From Lepidonotus clava (Eukaryota; Annelida; Polychaeta; Phyllodocida; Polynoidae), in assembly GCA_936440205.1 (NCBI GenBank), contig OW387147.1:4898001-4962000 (forward strand): a DNA stretch of 64,000 nt. Reading direction: 5' to 3'. Within the stretch, counting starts at the first letter, position 1. Each line of letters opens with the position of its first letter. This document shows, one piece after another, positions 20,432-31,883 of the stretch. The notes below the pieces were generated by a model. It saw only the letters and a list, made by a program, of their open reading frames with translations. It was not told the DNA's origin and made no database searches. A program made the position numbers and the translations under genes.

Positions 20432-21517
20432 CTATCTAAGGGCAACAAAGTCTTTGACATGGCAGGGTAGTGGCAACTGGTCCAGGGCGGTCAGGAAGCT
20501 GGGTCCTGATGACAGCGATGACCGTACAACAACTCTGCACAGCCTGTAGAGTGAGATCAGGGGCTTACATAACCCGACTGTTTTACCATTGTACATTGCA
20601 TCTGGTTCATTCGAGAGTTTGTAGAAGAAAGCTTGCTTTGCTGCTGAGCAGGAATCTCCAAAGATGAAGATGGCAGAGTCTTCAGCATTTGTATAGACCG
20701 CATAACACATGAAATCATTGGCTGTCATGGTACTCCTCGTTGTTTTCACAATGCAATTTGCTTGAAGCAGTTCTGTCAACACAGGTATATTTCTATTTCC
20801 CACAGCTAGTTCAAGGGGTGTTAAGCCATCTTTGTTTGGAAGATTCACATCAGCTCCAGCGTTGATGAGACTTATGCATGCTTTTTTTCTCTCTTCAACT
20901 TCTACAGGGTTGACAATGCCCAGAAGATGATTAAGGATTGTTTCTCCATAACGATTCTTTGCATTGACATTACATCCAGCATTTATGCAGATCTCGAGGC
21001 AATCATAATTGAATTTCATGATGGCTTCACACAAGACCGTTTGTCCTTCCTTGGCGACTGCTTCTTTATCTAAACCTAAGTCTAGGAGCCTAGTCAAATA
21101 CTGTGCAGCAAATGGATTTCTATAAAACCATATGGCTGTTAGAGCATTTCTTCCTGATCTTAAATTCAAATCACTATGTTCGATGAGAAGTTCAACCATC
21201 TCAGTGTTCTTTTTCTTCAAGGCCAAAAACAGAGGAATGTCTCCATATTCGTCCTCAATGTTGGGGTCTGCACCATCCGCTAGAAGATCTCTTGCAAGGT
21301 CTACCAATCCGTCTCTGGCAGAAAGATGTAAGGCTGTTTGACCACAGTTGTCGACACTGTTTATATCGACTTCATACTCTCGTATTAGATCTGTTAATTT
21401 TAGGTCATTATTTGTAACAGTGTGATGAAGAATTGGAAGTTGAACATCCGGTTCATTTGGATACTCAGCTACATTTGGATCAGCACCATCTCCTAACAGC
21501 ATTCTTGAAAACTTGAC
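20432..21517 (-). CDS. ankyrin-repeat/SOCS-box terminal exon V6
   Basis: 361 residues plus stop. The acceptor is the strongest of the set (pyrimidine-rich TTCTTTCTTCTCAG, with CAG at 21518-21520) and leads in phase 0 into VKFSRMLLGDGADPN. Canonical ankyrin repeats follow (TALHLSARDGLVDLARDLLA, GADPNIEDEYGDIPLFLAL, then INAGCNVNAKNRYGETILN and GADVNLPNKDGLTPLELAV), then the SOCS box LCRVVVRSSLSSG and LPLPCHVKDFV. It is the most divergent member, with no close neighbour in the array, and has the most consensus-like repeats. Expected role: substrate receptor for a Cul5 ligase. A 60-base relic of its own repeat lies in the intron at 21742-21804. Confidence 0.9.
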   Translation of the reverse strand, partial: VKFSRMLLGDGADPNVAEYPNEPDVQLPILHHTVTNNDLKLTDLIREYEVDINSVDNCGQTALHLSARDGLVDLARDLLADGADPNIEDEYGDIPLFLALKKKNTEMVELLIEHSDLNLRSGRNALTAIWFYRNPFAAQYLTRLLDLGLDKEAVAKEGQTVLCEAIMKFNYDCLEICINAGCNVNAKNRYGETILNHLLGIVNPVEVEERKKACISLINAGADVNLPNKDGLTPLELAVGNRNIPVLTELLQANCIVKTTRSTMTANDFMCYAVYTNAEDSAIFIFGDSCSAAKQAFFYKLSNEPDAMYNGKTVGLCKPLISLYRLCRVVVRSSLSSGPSFLTALDQLPLPCHVKDFVALR

Positions 21518-21741
21518 CTGAGAAGAAAGAAGACAAATAGTTTATCACTACCGGAAAAAAGATATGTATTGGGAGGCCAGGAAAGTACCAAGCCCTAAAA
21601 TCCCAGGGGGTAGTTTAACGTCCGTAATGTAAATCAAAGAAGTATCATGCAGAACTGAAGTTGTTCTGACCAGTTATTTGATAAAATTTCCTATAGTTGT
21701 AGTTTAATTGCATGAACTGTGAGAAATCTGAGGGGGTTCCA

Positions 21742-21804
21742 GACACAACTGTTGTCAACACTGTTTATATCAACTTCATACTTTCGTATTAGATCCGTGA
21801 ATTC
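21742..21804 (-). pseudogene. relic fragment of a V6-like exon
   Basis: This stretch matches the V6 exon at about 21338-21400: acactgtttatat(c)aactt, then catactttcgtattagatc. About nine in ten bases agree over 60 positions. There is no surrounding exon. It is the remnant of a failed or decayed partial duplication, or of a gene conversion tract. Confidence 0.65.
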
Positions 21805-22946
21805 TGTTAAACAGGCACCAGGTTACCAATTTAATTCATGACCCAGGCACCAAAATCTTAACTGAAGTTTGCAAAAAATACAATGTACAGAATAAACAAG
21901 AATTCATTTTTCAAACCTATGCTTGCACATCTCATTCACATCTTGCACATCTCATTCATCAGGTCAAGGTTTAAGCTTTAATTAAAACAGAGGGGGGAAA
22001 AAAAAAAATTCGCCCATACCGCCAAGGGGAAACTTCTGGCTCCAAGCTTTGATACAAAACTGTTTTCAGGAATATTTCCATATCCATTAGCATAATTGAC
22101 ATATTCAAATTCATTTAAAATCCAAAAGCGCTTCTGTTTAATCAACAAAATATGCTGGTTCAGTTTGCGTTTATTTTCATGAAGTGATGCTTGCATAAAA
22201 AAGTGTAATGTGGCCAGATAGTGTAACACCTAACATCTACTAGTCGAGGGATAGAAATCCTGGCAACAGAATTATACAGACAAAACCAAAAGCACTTCTA
22301 ATGTGATAAAGTGTGAACGTGACAAGCTAATTATCAACAAAATAAGCTTTAGGAATGAGTAATCAAAACCACTTTTGAGATTTTCAGCAGTCAAAATATG
22401 TCAACTTGATTAAAAACATTAAAGTGACAACTCTTAAGGCCTTCATTTTACTACGTATACGCATTTTCAAAAAATTAAGACCCCCCCCCCCCCCCACCCT
22501 ATTTGGGCAAAAATATGCATTTGAATATTAATCAAATGTACACACATTTTCACAAACCTCAGACCCCTCCTCCCGACCTTGATGCATCCATACTCACTGG
22601 AAGGCCCCTTATCCAATATATCATCATACATATAATACATGCTGTTTTAATGAATTTAAAATTCTGAGTGCACTCTTCAATCTCACAAAATTTGTCTATG
22701 CCCTAATCTTTATACATGGCATGCCATTTAATAGCGGCAGTTAAATTGATGAAAAATAGATGCATGTTTTGGAATCCTAGCTATCCACTGTGTGAATAGA
22801 ATGATCTCTTTATTACTGTTTTCTGAGCAATATACACTAGATTTAATGCACTGCATTATAATTAACTGTTCTTCGAACATCATGGTAGCGATTGTTAGCT
22901 ATCAAACATAACAAAAGGTGTTTATAATTGGAGAGCTTGGGTCAGA
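21805..22946. other. intron sequence, no gene seen
   Basis: AT-rich sequence with short homopolymers, including poly-A at about 22000 and a C run at about 22482-22496. I see no coding exon or recognisable element. Confidence 0.5.
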
Positions 22947-23080
22947 TTTGTTTGTTTGTTGGAGTAGTTTAACATCGGGCCAACCACACAGGGTTCTTTC
23001 CAGACTGTACAAGGTGATACTTTTCAGAGGTGGGTGATCTTATCTATGAAATGATCAGGGGGAGAAACCCAACACACCTT
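22947..23080 (-). mobile_element. SINE copy, partial
   Basis: Begins tttgtttgtttgttggagta and continues gtttaacatcgggccaacc, gggttctttccagactgtac and aaggtgatacttttcag, then diverges from the full-length copies. Diverged tail-proximal part of the common SINE. Confidence 0.65.
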
Positions 23081-23170
23081 TGGTGAACTGGGGCCGTACT
23101 AAGTTTTGGCAGTTCCCCACCCACAAACAGTGGAATAAGGACTTAGCCTTTTACGCATTCCTCATTAAGA

Positions 23171-23314
23171 GTGTGGCACCCCCTGGTGAATTAATTTGAA
23201 ACAGGGTTTTCGGTTTTTTCCTATAGTTAACCCATATGCTTCACTTCATACAGGTTAACTATAGAAAAAGACCTAGAACACTGTTTCAATTTAACTCACC
23301 AGGGGGTGCCACAC
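23171..23314. mobile_element. foldback MITE, 62-bp arms
   Basis: Arms at 23171-23232 and 23253-23314 are near-perfect inverted copies with a 20-base loop. Each begins gtgtggcaccccctggtga and ends ctatagttaacc at the loop. The outer part, TCACCAGGGGGTGC, resembles the CTCF core, once in each orientation. No target duplication was resolved. Confidence 0.8.
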
Positions 23315-23479
23315 TTTAAGGATAAAGGTATAAAGAGTTAGGTATTTAGTTTGCCAGCCCATTTAGTGACGTCCAGTCCCAGTGGCCCAAGTTCATAAGC
23401 AGCCAGAGTTCTACAGGCCAGAGTTCGTCAGCTGTCGGCATTCTCTGGCATTCCTTTATACCCAGGCCTCTATCCAGAC

Positions 23480-24700
23480 ATTTTCATGGGGGGGGGGGGG
23501 GGGGGGTACCATTTCCAAAAAGTGGACTTCTACAGGTAAAAAAGCCAGGGTATCATCTATGGGTTGTGAAGGTTATGGGCTCCAACCCTTAGCGTAGTGA
23601 CATAAGCGTTGCTGGCAATGTATTGTATTTTGCAACATTAGAACGTAATCCAGTGAGGTTATTGGTCCAGTCACAAATCTAGTATACTAATCAGAGAGCT
23701 GTAAGGGATAAGAGTGAGTTTAAACAGGGAAAGCAGAGGGCTGGCAGGGCCAAGAGTTTTAAACGGGAAGCACAGGACCAGGATAACAGGGGAGGAGGGA
23801 AAACTTATATATTGGGTTTCAAAAAGTGGACCTGGCCGAGCTTGGAGGTGCGGGGTGTGTGTGTGTGACCAATACCCAACGTCACCCCACCCCCCCTCTG
23901 GCTTCTGGCTTGAAACCTATCACATCACCACACTAGCTTTAGTGCACTACTCCTGCTTAGGTAATAAAATAAACTTCCTTTTGCATTAGCAATAAAGATG
24001 ACCTGTCTGTTCCTCTATAATCAAATGTAAAAGAGTTGCACATTATATATATTAAAGATGTGTAATACCAAACTCAACAGGATCAACTTGTGGACAACAA
24101 AAGTGACGTTTATTGATTAATAGAGGACATAAAAAGTCTCGGCAGGATCAACATGTTCCAACTTCTGACTTTATATATGTATAATCTTTTATTTTGGGGC
24201 CACTAAAATTGTGCTTCAATTGCAGATTACAAAACACGTCATATTTGTTTTTTGCAACCTTTAAAGATAATCCCTGCCTTATAATGTTGTACACATAGTA
24301 TTGGTGAGTCATGAGGAGGAGAGTACACATCATACACTGATACAGGGTATGGAATACCAGAGATAGGGACTGAAAATAATGTAATGTGTCACTATGGCAC
24401 CTATTCCACGTGAGTCTTATATATTTGAAAATTTCAATGCACGATACATTTTTTAGCTTTTTTAATGTGCCATTTCTCATTTTGATGCGCCCAGAATGCA
24501 TGACACATCATTAACCTAACCACTGGAATACTCGGTGTATCCCTATTCATCTTTTTCATTAAGGTGGCCCCAACATGGTTGTTCACAAACAACTTGCACA
24601 GTTTTTCCTTTAGTTAAATTATATGAAGTGGTCCAGTTACCAATAGCCCCAAAAGGTAAATAAGGTGGGGCGCAATGGGAAAGGGGTATATTAGCATGTA
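23480..24700. other. intron sequence, no gene seen
   Basis: Contains a G run (about 23489-23506), a short GT run near 23860, and a stretch with aacatgttccaacttctgac (about 24150) that faintly resembles the SINE body near 32630. No coding exon supported. Confidence 0.45.
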
Positions 24701-24964
24701 ATGAATTGTCAATATGAACTACCATCTGTCACTCTCCTCATGAACCTTAGATTATATGGATACATTTAGATAGGACCATGCAGAACATTTATTTCAATAT
24801 TGGTGACTAATATTCCATGTTGGGAATCAAGTCTGCCGACATTTTTAAAGTGTAAGGACTTTGAACAAATATTGTAATACAGCCAGGCTCAATGTTGATT
24901 CCGATGTAGGTCAGTGGCGTTTCTTGTGACCTATCTTCGTTTCTAGAGATCTATTTTGATAAGA

Positions 24965-24970
24965 TTTATT
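24965..24970 (-). terminator. possible poly(A) signal of exon V5
   Basis: AATAAA on the minus strand, about 235 bases past the V5 stop, a distance like that seen after V6-V9. Confidence 0.5.
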
Positions 24971-25204
24971 ACAAAGATTTTGGAGTAGCACGCATGTTTA
25001 CAGCCATACTTATTGTTCAGTCCAATGCAGGTCATTTACATTTAAAATGAACTATCCCATGTTAATCCTCATATGGGTTAAGTTGTAAATATCAGGAGTT
25101 GGTGATACATGATGTGATCACACTTTGCTGAATGTTTGATCTGACATGTTGCACTTTCTGTTCCCTCTGTATTCCACAATTTGGAAACGAGAATCAAGTT
25201 AGTC

Positions 25205-26389
25205 TCAGCTTCTCCTTAGGGCAAGAAAGTTAATCAAATTCAGAGGCAGTGGCAAACTTTCCAGTGCAGGAAGGAATGCTAGTCCTTTAGGCAGTGCAGA
25301 TCGAATGGCAAACCTACAAGATCGTGCAAGTGAGATCGGGCCTGATAGGTTAAATTCTTCTCCAGTGTCTAAATCCCAACATTCATTCCCTTCAGAGATT
25401 TCCTCCAATCTCTCGAATTCCATATCATCTGGGTAGGAATCTTTCAAGATATACCTAACAAGATCAAATTGAACCCTATCCACCAACATTTGGATGTCAT
25501 CATCACTGACCAATCCTGTACCTATGCAATTGCAGTTAGCTTCCTGAACGAATAATTGAACCAAATCATAGTCCCAGTTTGCAATTGCACCTGACAGGGG
25601 CGTTGCCAAAGAGGCACTGGCCTGGTCCACATCTGCTCCAGCAGCGAGGAGCAGTTTACACGCCATTAGACGTTCTTTGGCAGTCCTTGTCTCCTGATCA
25701 TCCCATCGCGAAGTAAAGGATGGATGGACTTGATCATCTGAGAAAAGGTCCATCCTTGCTTCTCGCCTCCTTACAATACCTGCTTCATGTACATTAAATC
25801 CTGCTACCATGGTCAGCGGGCTTTCATCGTCATAGTTCTTGGAGTTCACATCACAGCCTGCTGTTATCAACACACACAGACACATCCATTGACCTGATCC
25901 TGCTGCAAGTCCTAATGCTGTGTTGTTATGATTATCACGAGCTTCCAGATCAAAATTGTGTTTTAAGAGCATTTCCATGTACTCAGAGACATCTTCCTCA
26001 TTGTATTCTACAAGAACATGCAATGCATTCTGTCCGGCCTTGCTTGTCAAGGTCAAATCACTATGTTGCAATAACAAACTGACATTTTCCTTCTTACTCC
26101 CCAGAAGAGAATAAAAAAGAGGTGTAAAACCAAAATCATCCTGAGCATTTGGGTCCATTCCTTCTGCCAGAAGCTTTTCAACTAGCTTAGGCACACTGTT
26201 GATTGCTGCAATGTGGAGCCCTGTTCGGCCTTCTTCACCTCGAGCATCTAATTGTGGGTTGAACTCAAGAAGCAGGTGTATTACCCCCATTAGACCTTGT
26301 TCAATACTCCAATGAAGGATAGGTTCATCTCTCGATGTATGTACGTCTGGACTGGCACCAGCATGTAAAAGACTTTTACAATGCTTCTC
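25205..26389 (-). CDS. ankyrin-repeat/SOCS-box terminal exon V5
   Basis: 394 residues plus stop. The phase-0 acceptor (TTTTTCAG, with CAG at 26390-26392) leads into EKHCKSLLHAGASPD. Repeats: EPILHWSIEQGLMGVIHLLL, TGLHIAA, FTPLFYSLLGSKKENVSLLL, NALHVLVEY, TALGLAAGSGQ with ITAGCDVNSKN, then a repeat split by an insertion of roughly 45 residues (VRRREARMDLFSDDQ), then GADVDQASASLATPLSGAI. The SOCS box is at the end: SCRFAIRSALPKG and LPLPLNLINFL. Predicted substrate receptor of a Cullin5 ligase. It pairs closely with V4; the upstream introns of both also match in patches, so the pair arose by a local duplication of exon plus intron. Confidence 0.9.
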   Translation of the reverse strand, partial: EKHCKSLLHAGASPDVHTSRDEPILHWSIEQGLMGVIHLLLEFNPQLDARGEEGRTGLHIAAINSVPKLVEKLLAEGMDPNAQDDFGFTPLFYSLLGSKKENVSLLLQHSDLTLTSKAGQNALHVLVEYNEEDVSEYMEMLLKHNFDLEARDNHNNTALGLAAGSGQWMCLCVLITAGCDVNSKNYDDESPLTMVAGFNVHEAGIVRRREARMDLFSDDQVHPSFTSRWDDQETRTAKERLMACKLLLAAGADVDQASASLATPLSGAIANWDYDLVQLFVQEANCNCIGTGLVSDDDIQMLVDRVQFDLVRYILKDSYPDDMEFERLEEISEGNECWDLDTGEEFNLSGPISLARSCRFAIRSALPKGLAFLPALESLPLPLNLINFLALRRS

Positions 26390-28700
26390 CTGAAAAACAT
26401 GATGAATAAGCAGCACTGAATGATTTGTAGCTGATGCCCAATAACAGTATATGAATTATTCCCACAAGTGGCCGTTTGCAAATAACGCTTGCGGCATATC
26501 AAACTTAAAAACTTACCGAGACATTACATTTCAATGATTACTGAGGCTCGGTACTCATTTGACTGTGTTTATATACAGTGTGTCAACGCATGGAAACGTG
26601 GTCCAAATCATGCAGTGGCAACATGTTCACAGAGAGTAAAATGCATTTTTATATTTAGGTAAACAAAATCAGATCTCTTTAGCCAAATTGGCAAACAGAA
26701 AAAAAATATCTAAGAAGAAGGATGGGAATTTTCTAAACATTTTATAAGCATCTAACTAGGACGCAATATCTACAGCTAAAAGAGGCTTTGTAAGAAGAAA
26801 CTTTGACATGGGACATAGGTAAATTTCTAGAAAAGAAGAGTTAGCTCAAAAAGCTTATTTACAGGCTCTTTAAATTTGAGCAAGGAATGTGAATTGATGT
26901 AAATGAAAGCCTTCATGCAAAAGGAGCTGGCTACTTCTTCTGGCAAGCTTATGCTTCAGTTTTAAAGGAAAATCCAGTTTGATATACTTCAGCATTTAGC
27001 TTTCAGTCACACAATGGTTTGAAGTAATATTGAAAAAGAAGTCACAAGAAGGAATCAGCTTAAGCAGAGTTAAAAACAAAATGAAGGAAAGTACAAAGAT
27101 GCAGATGTAAACATTGATTTTTGAAGCATTCAAACAATACTTTGTATCCCAAAAAACAATCTAGTAATTGAATGTTCAAATCTTCTTATTTTCTCTGAAT
27201 CAATCTTCACAAATATTTTCTCCTTTCAAGGTCCAGACTACTTCCCTCTTCAAAACTTCTAAAATGTGTAGGCTTGCTATCTCTTTACAGCCTAAACTCC
27301 GTCATTCAAACTTAGATACTTTGGTCTATCACTCAATTTTCCTATTAATACCACTAGCAAAGCCTTGAAATCTCAAAAAGCTGTGTGACAGAACGCCATC
27401 CAGAGACATTGATGTTGGCTGGATACACTGGGCTCTGCTGATGACCTGTCAGTTCCCTCTCCCTGCTGCTGCACCTCTGCCCTTCCAGAGACAGGACCCG
27501 GCGAACAGAGGGACGCTAGGTCAGGTGGGGATCCCTGATTAATATTCACATATGGTTCCCACACACCAGCCATTGGTGATAAAAAGTAATAAAAACATAC
27601 ACTGTGTTACATTGAATCGGTGTCTGAAGACAAGCTTAACACATAATTTTTTATTGCAAGATGTTTCCACTGTTGAACTTGTTGAGAAATCCTGGTAAAT
27701 TTATCAAATATGAAAAAGGAATAGAAAATTTCATATCTCTTGATGTTTTAAAACTTCTCAAATACAATGCCACATACATTCATCACAATTTGAAGTGACA
27801 TGAGTCAACTGCATTTATTTTTATTTCCAAAATCAATTATTTGATCTCAGATGAGAAACCATCAGTGTCTGAAATTAAGGGTAAATCCTGCATCAGAGCT
27901 GCATACTTTTGATGACGGATATGTACATCTTTTCAGGCCAGCAGAGATCAAGACAAAAGCGGGAAATCTAAAAGAAGTAGCAAGAAATCGATATAAATCA
28001 AAACCTTATTCTAAACCTTTATGTTAATGCATAGCTCTCCCTGTAGCCCAACTGTCCTTAGCATGCTAAAACGATTATCACCTTACTCATGTTACAGGGT
28101 CCCCTGGTCTATGACAGTGATGAACAACACATGTTCCCCAAATCCTCATACCCTTTCCCAGCGAAAAGGCTGGCAATGGTGAAGGTATGGGGGAAAACCG
28201 GAGGCCCAAGGCCGGAAAAACCTGTACAAACCAAGGCTCTAAGAGGGGATTTCTACATGGTTTATTCAGCATTGCCACACAAATGGCAAAAATTGGAGAG
28301 ACAGATCTCATCTCCTATATCTAAGATGACCATTGTTCACACTCGACCTTGTGCAAATGCAAATGCAACAGCGAAATGACATCTACCTATTTTTTGATGT
28401 GATAAGGAAATATTTGAAAATGACCCCTTGGTATTCCAAGACCGAATTTCCTGCAAAAGATGGAAAACTGGCATCTCTCTCTTATTCTGAACATTAAACA
28501 TCAAATGTCAAAGAAAATGTCAGATATATTAACAGGGTGGGTCAACTTTCGAACCCTGCATCCAGCAAATGCATAGAAAAAATCCTGAGTTTTTGACATT
28601 GACCAGTGTCCTCTCCACTACAGGGCATGTCTGAATGTTGCCCATACTGAGGTCAGGGCTTTACAAATTGAGTGTATAGAAGCCCTCCACAACCAACATC
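26390..28700. other. intron sequence upstream of V5
   Basis: No coding exon is recognised. Blocks such as gaatcaatcttcacaaatat (about 27196) and cttcaaaacttctaaaatg (about 27248) recur beyond V4 at 35429-35495, so the V4/V5 duplication included intron DNA. A small GC-rich patch lies at 27380-27560. Confidence 0.5.
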
Positions 28701-29012
28701 AATTTTGATACCATAACACCACATACTCAGCCTTTAATGGGGTCCCTATAAGTCACCTTATACAATCAGCAAGGGGTTGCTAGGAACCTACTCTTCCCAG
28801 AGAGTTCCCAGAGGCCCCAGCCCAAGTCCCCATGGGTAAAATGATGCTGTATTCCAATATTTAGGTCATTTGGGGATCAGTCAGTTCCCTTTATCAGAGT
28901 AGTCACTCCATTACTATCAGATATCTTTTATTTTGTGAAACTAGGTATTACAGAAGATTCTTGAAACAATTTATGCATGTAAACTGATATCCATGAAACT
29001 GATAAGCTTAAG

Positions 29013-29078
29013 AACAAGAAGCAAATGACTATCAAAGTTCCGATCGTTGGAACGATCGATGTTCGCCCTTAACATAAC
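29013..29078. repeat. 66-bp dispersed repeat, copy 2
   Basis: Differs from 14356-14421 at a single base (gatcgatg versus gatcaatg). Both copies have the same orientation and ends. Confidence 0.8.
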
Positions 29079-29410
29079 AATGGACATTTCATTGTGTTTG
29101 AAAGGTAATTGAACAAAATGCCAATATATCTAATGTATGTAATCTATAGCAATGGTGTCCCTCAATAAACTGAAGGCCTTCCTACAACCAGAAGGCTATA
29201 TGGGCTATGAGTAGTGACCACCACCACCACCTGTCAGACACAACTCAGGGAGGGGCTTAGGAAAGGGGCTCCTCCTCCTCCTACTAGTACCAGGTCACCT
29301 GCACCCACCCACCTGCAGGTGTCAGTGGAGGTCCTAATGTGGAGGGGTGAGGTTGATTGGCTCAAGTACTGGTTATGTAACCGACTTCTGGCTTCTCAAA
29401 CTGCACCCTT

Positions 29411-29454
29411 CCCCACCCCCACTACTTGAACTGAGTTCAAGGAGTGGGGGTGGG
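29411..29454. other. near-perfect palindrome
   Basis: CCCACCCCCACTACTTGAAC is followed at once by its inverse, GTTCAAGGAGTGGGGGTGGG, with one mismatch and almost no loop. It lies in a GC-rich island (29215-29490) with CCT and CCA runs. Such cruciform-prone DNA may mark a MITE centre or an assembly-sensitive site. Confidence 0.75.
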
Positions 29455-29753
29455 AGAGAGTGCAGGGGGAGGCCTGCCCACTAAATTACACTTGATGCAC
29501 ACTAATTGTCCTGCTTACAAATGCATGCCGGTGGACAAAGGCCTGTAGCTACTTGTATGTAAGATTGTGTAACCGGGCAATCAGATCAAAGCCCAAATAC
29601 CTAGAAAAGACATGACTGATTGAGTGAGCCCTTCCCATAAGCTACAATACTAAAAACTATAATTAAGGGCTCACAAAAATGGACATTTCTTAGTTCCCAT
29701 TATTATGACTAAGCAGGGGCATCATTCCCAAATTCAATTCTCTCCTGCTAAAT

Positions 29754-31574
29754 CAGGGTTGAAACAGACCAGAGACGTCAAAACTTCCCTGACATGTCCT
29801 CGACTTTTCCCTTACAAGTTCCATTTTTCCCTGACTAATAAGAAAAGAAAATCCTTTCTTTAAACAGCCATAAACACCTAGTCCTTCCAATTAAAGTTTA
29901 GACTCTCGAAACGCAGTACCTTAATTTTATCTTGGATCTGTGGCCAAGCCAATATTGCTGGATCACAGCAATACACCTTAAAATCACAACATGCCTTTCA
30001 ATAGGTAACCCGACAGATGCAGATTGAGGGGGGTCCACCCCAGAAAAATATGAATTCCAAAAGTTTGTGTAAAGCTAGGGTTTACTAGATGGTTGGAAAT
30101 GAAACAATAACCATATTCTCAAATATTTTTGACCATAATAGTGAGATTAATTATGGCAGACCAGATTTAGAACTGGTTAACACAGCCAACTACATTGGTT
30201 ATGGAAAAAACTAAATTTGCCCTTTTTCATCTTAAATTTTAAGGGACTTATAAGCCACAAACATAGATATTTTTAGTATCAAATTGAAGGTCTAATTGTG
30301 AATTATTCAGCTATATGGCTTATAATTATACATATTGCATGGGGAAAGTGCGCAAAGGGAAGTAATAAAGGCAAGAATGACATAAAAGGCTACATTTTGG
30401 GGAAATTGTCCCATTTTTAACCTTAAAGGAAACTTTGCACATAACTTCAGGTCAATTATTTTTCAATGAATTCAATTCAGTAGGTTATTCACAACCTTCA
30501 CTATCAATGTATGCAAAATCAAAGGAAAATTTCTAGTTAACACAAAATTATGAGATATTAAAAATCTTGTATTTTATATAATTTTTTGAGGGAAATTCCC
30601 TAATTAATGACGTAGCAAAGGGAGTTCCTGGGGAATCCCATCTGCCCTTATAAGGGAATCCCTATCCCTGTAGAATTTATAATAAGGGTTATGCCCTCTT
30701 ACCTAAATTATATGTATTTGGCCCAATGCAATGCATGATAAATTAAAATATATATCCATCTGCAACCATTTATCAATCAAAGAATCCCAAAATAACTTTA
30801 GAAGGAATTCCCATAGCTGTGACGTAGCAAGGGGAGTACTGAGCAGCCCAACATTCAGGGGATTCCCTAAAATTGAATTTGTTTCCCAAATAATTCCCTA
30901 AAACCTCGACATTTTCACATTTTTACTTTTGAAATATTTTTAGGATACTTATGTTAAGGTAATTAGACAGAAGATAGCAGGTCGTGAATTTATGTGCAAG
31001 TTTTCCTTTAAATTCGTATTTTAAAGGCATTTCTGAGCCATAAACTTATATATATGTGTGTGTGTGGTAATAAATAAAAGCTCTTATGATGACCTACCCA
31101 GCTAGATGCTTTCCATGTTTCTTAACTTCATGGGGAAATTGCGCATGGAAAAATATGTTTTTTATAACCTGTCATTTTTTCTGACCTAAAACAATTGATA
31201 AAGTATTCTAAAAATGTATAATTTTCTTCAATCCAAGGATTTTAAATGTTTTTTTTTGACTATTCTATCAATTACTTTTATCCAAAACGTTAAAATGCTT
31301 TTTTTTTAAAATCATCTGTGATACCTACTTTCAAGGGGCCACAATTAACAAAATAAGGGTTGCTGAACCAGAATCTTGTGACCTAATGCACAAATTCTAA
31401 CTTTGTGATTTAAATTTGAGGCTATGACCTGTTTGAAAATTCCATTTTCCCTGACCAGGGTCAGTTTTCCCTGACCTTTTTCAAAATTCCATGTTTCCCT
31501 GACCACTTCCAAAATTCCCTGACTTCTCCTTGACCTTGAAAACCAAAACTATTCCCTGACAAGTAGCAACCCTG
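29754..31574. mobile_element. long CAGGG-ended non-autonomous DNA element
   Basis: Ends CAGGGTTG and CAACCCTG, with tcaaaacttccctgac-type repeats at the left end and a dense ttccctgacc cluster at the right end (31440-31560), in mirror orientation. The flanks TAAAT and TTAAT are a near-match 5-bp duplication. No transposase frame is visible in 1.8 kb. Internal blocks such as gacgtagcaa(a/g)gggagt recur. Confidence 0.55.
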
Positions 31575-31627
31575 TTAATACATTTTTTTCATTAATCCTT
31601 TTTGTCTTTTATTTCAATATTTATTAG

Positions 31628-31883
31628 TTTGTTTGTTTGTTGGGGTAGTTTAACGTCCGGCCAACCCTTATGGGTTCTTTCCAGACTGCACAAGGTAATA
31701 CTTTTCAGCTTATTTTACGCCACAAGGGCGGTGACTGAATATATGATATGGTTTAGGAGAAACCCGCCACCGGGTGCGATACCCTACTCGTTGCGAAGAG
31801 TGGCAAGGGGTCTTTAGTGTACAATGTCCCATAGAAAGGACACCACACACCCGGCCCTTGATGACCCTGTCGGGAGCACAGGG
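31628..31883 (-). mobile_element. full-length SINE
   Basis: On the minus strand it begins taccctgtgctcccgacagg, carries a conserved middle (actcttcgcaacgagtaggg, tatcgcacccggtggcggg) and ends ttaaactacc then (CAAA)n. A short TATTAG repeat flanks both ends (31622-31627 and 31884-31889). The conserved middle may be one of the widespread invertebrate SINE core domains. Other copies: 8796, 19461, 22947, 46549, 50279, 55449. Confidence 0.8.
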
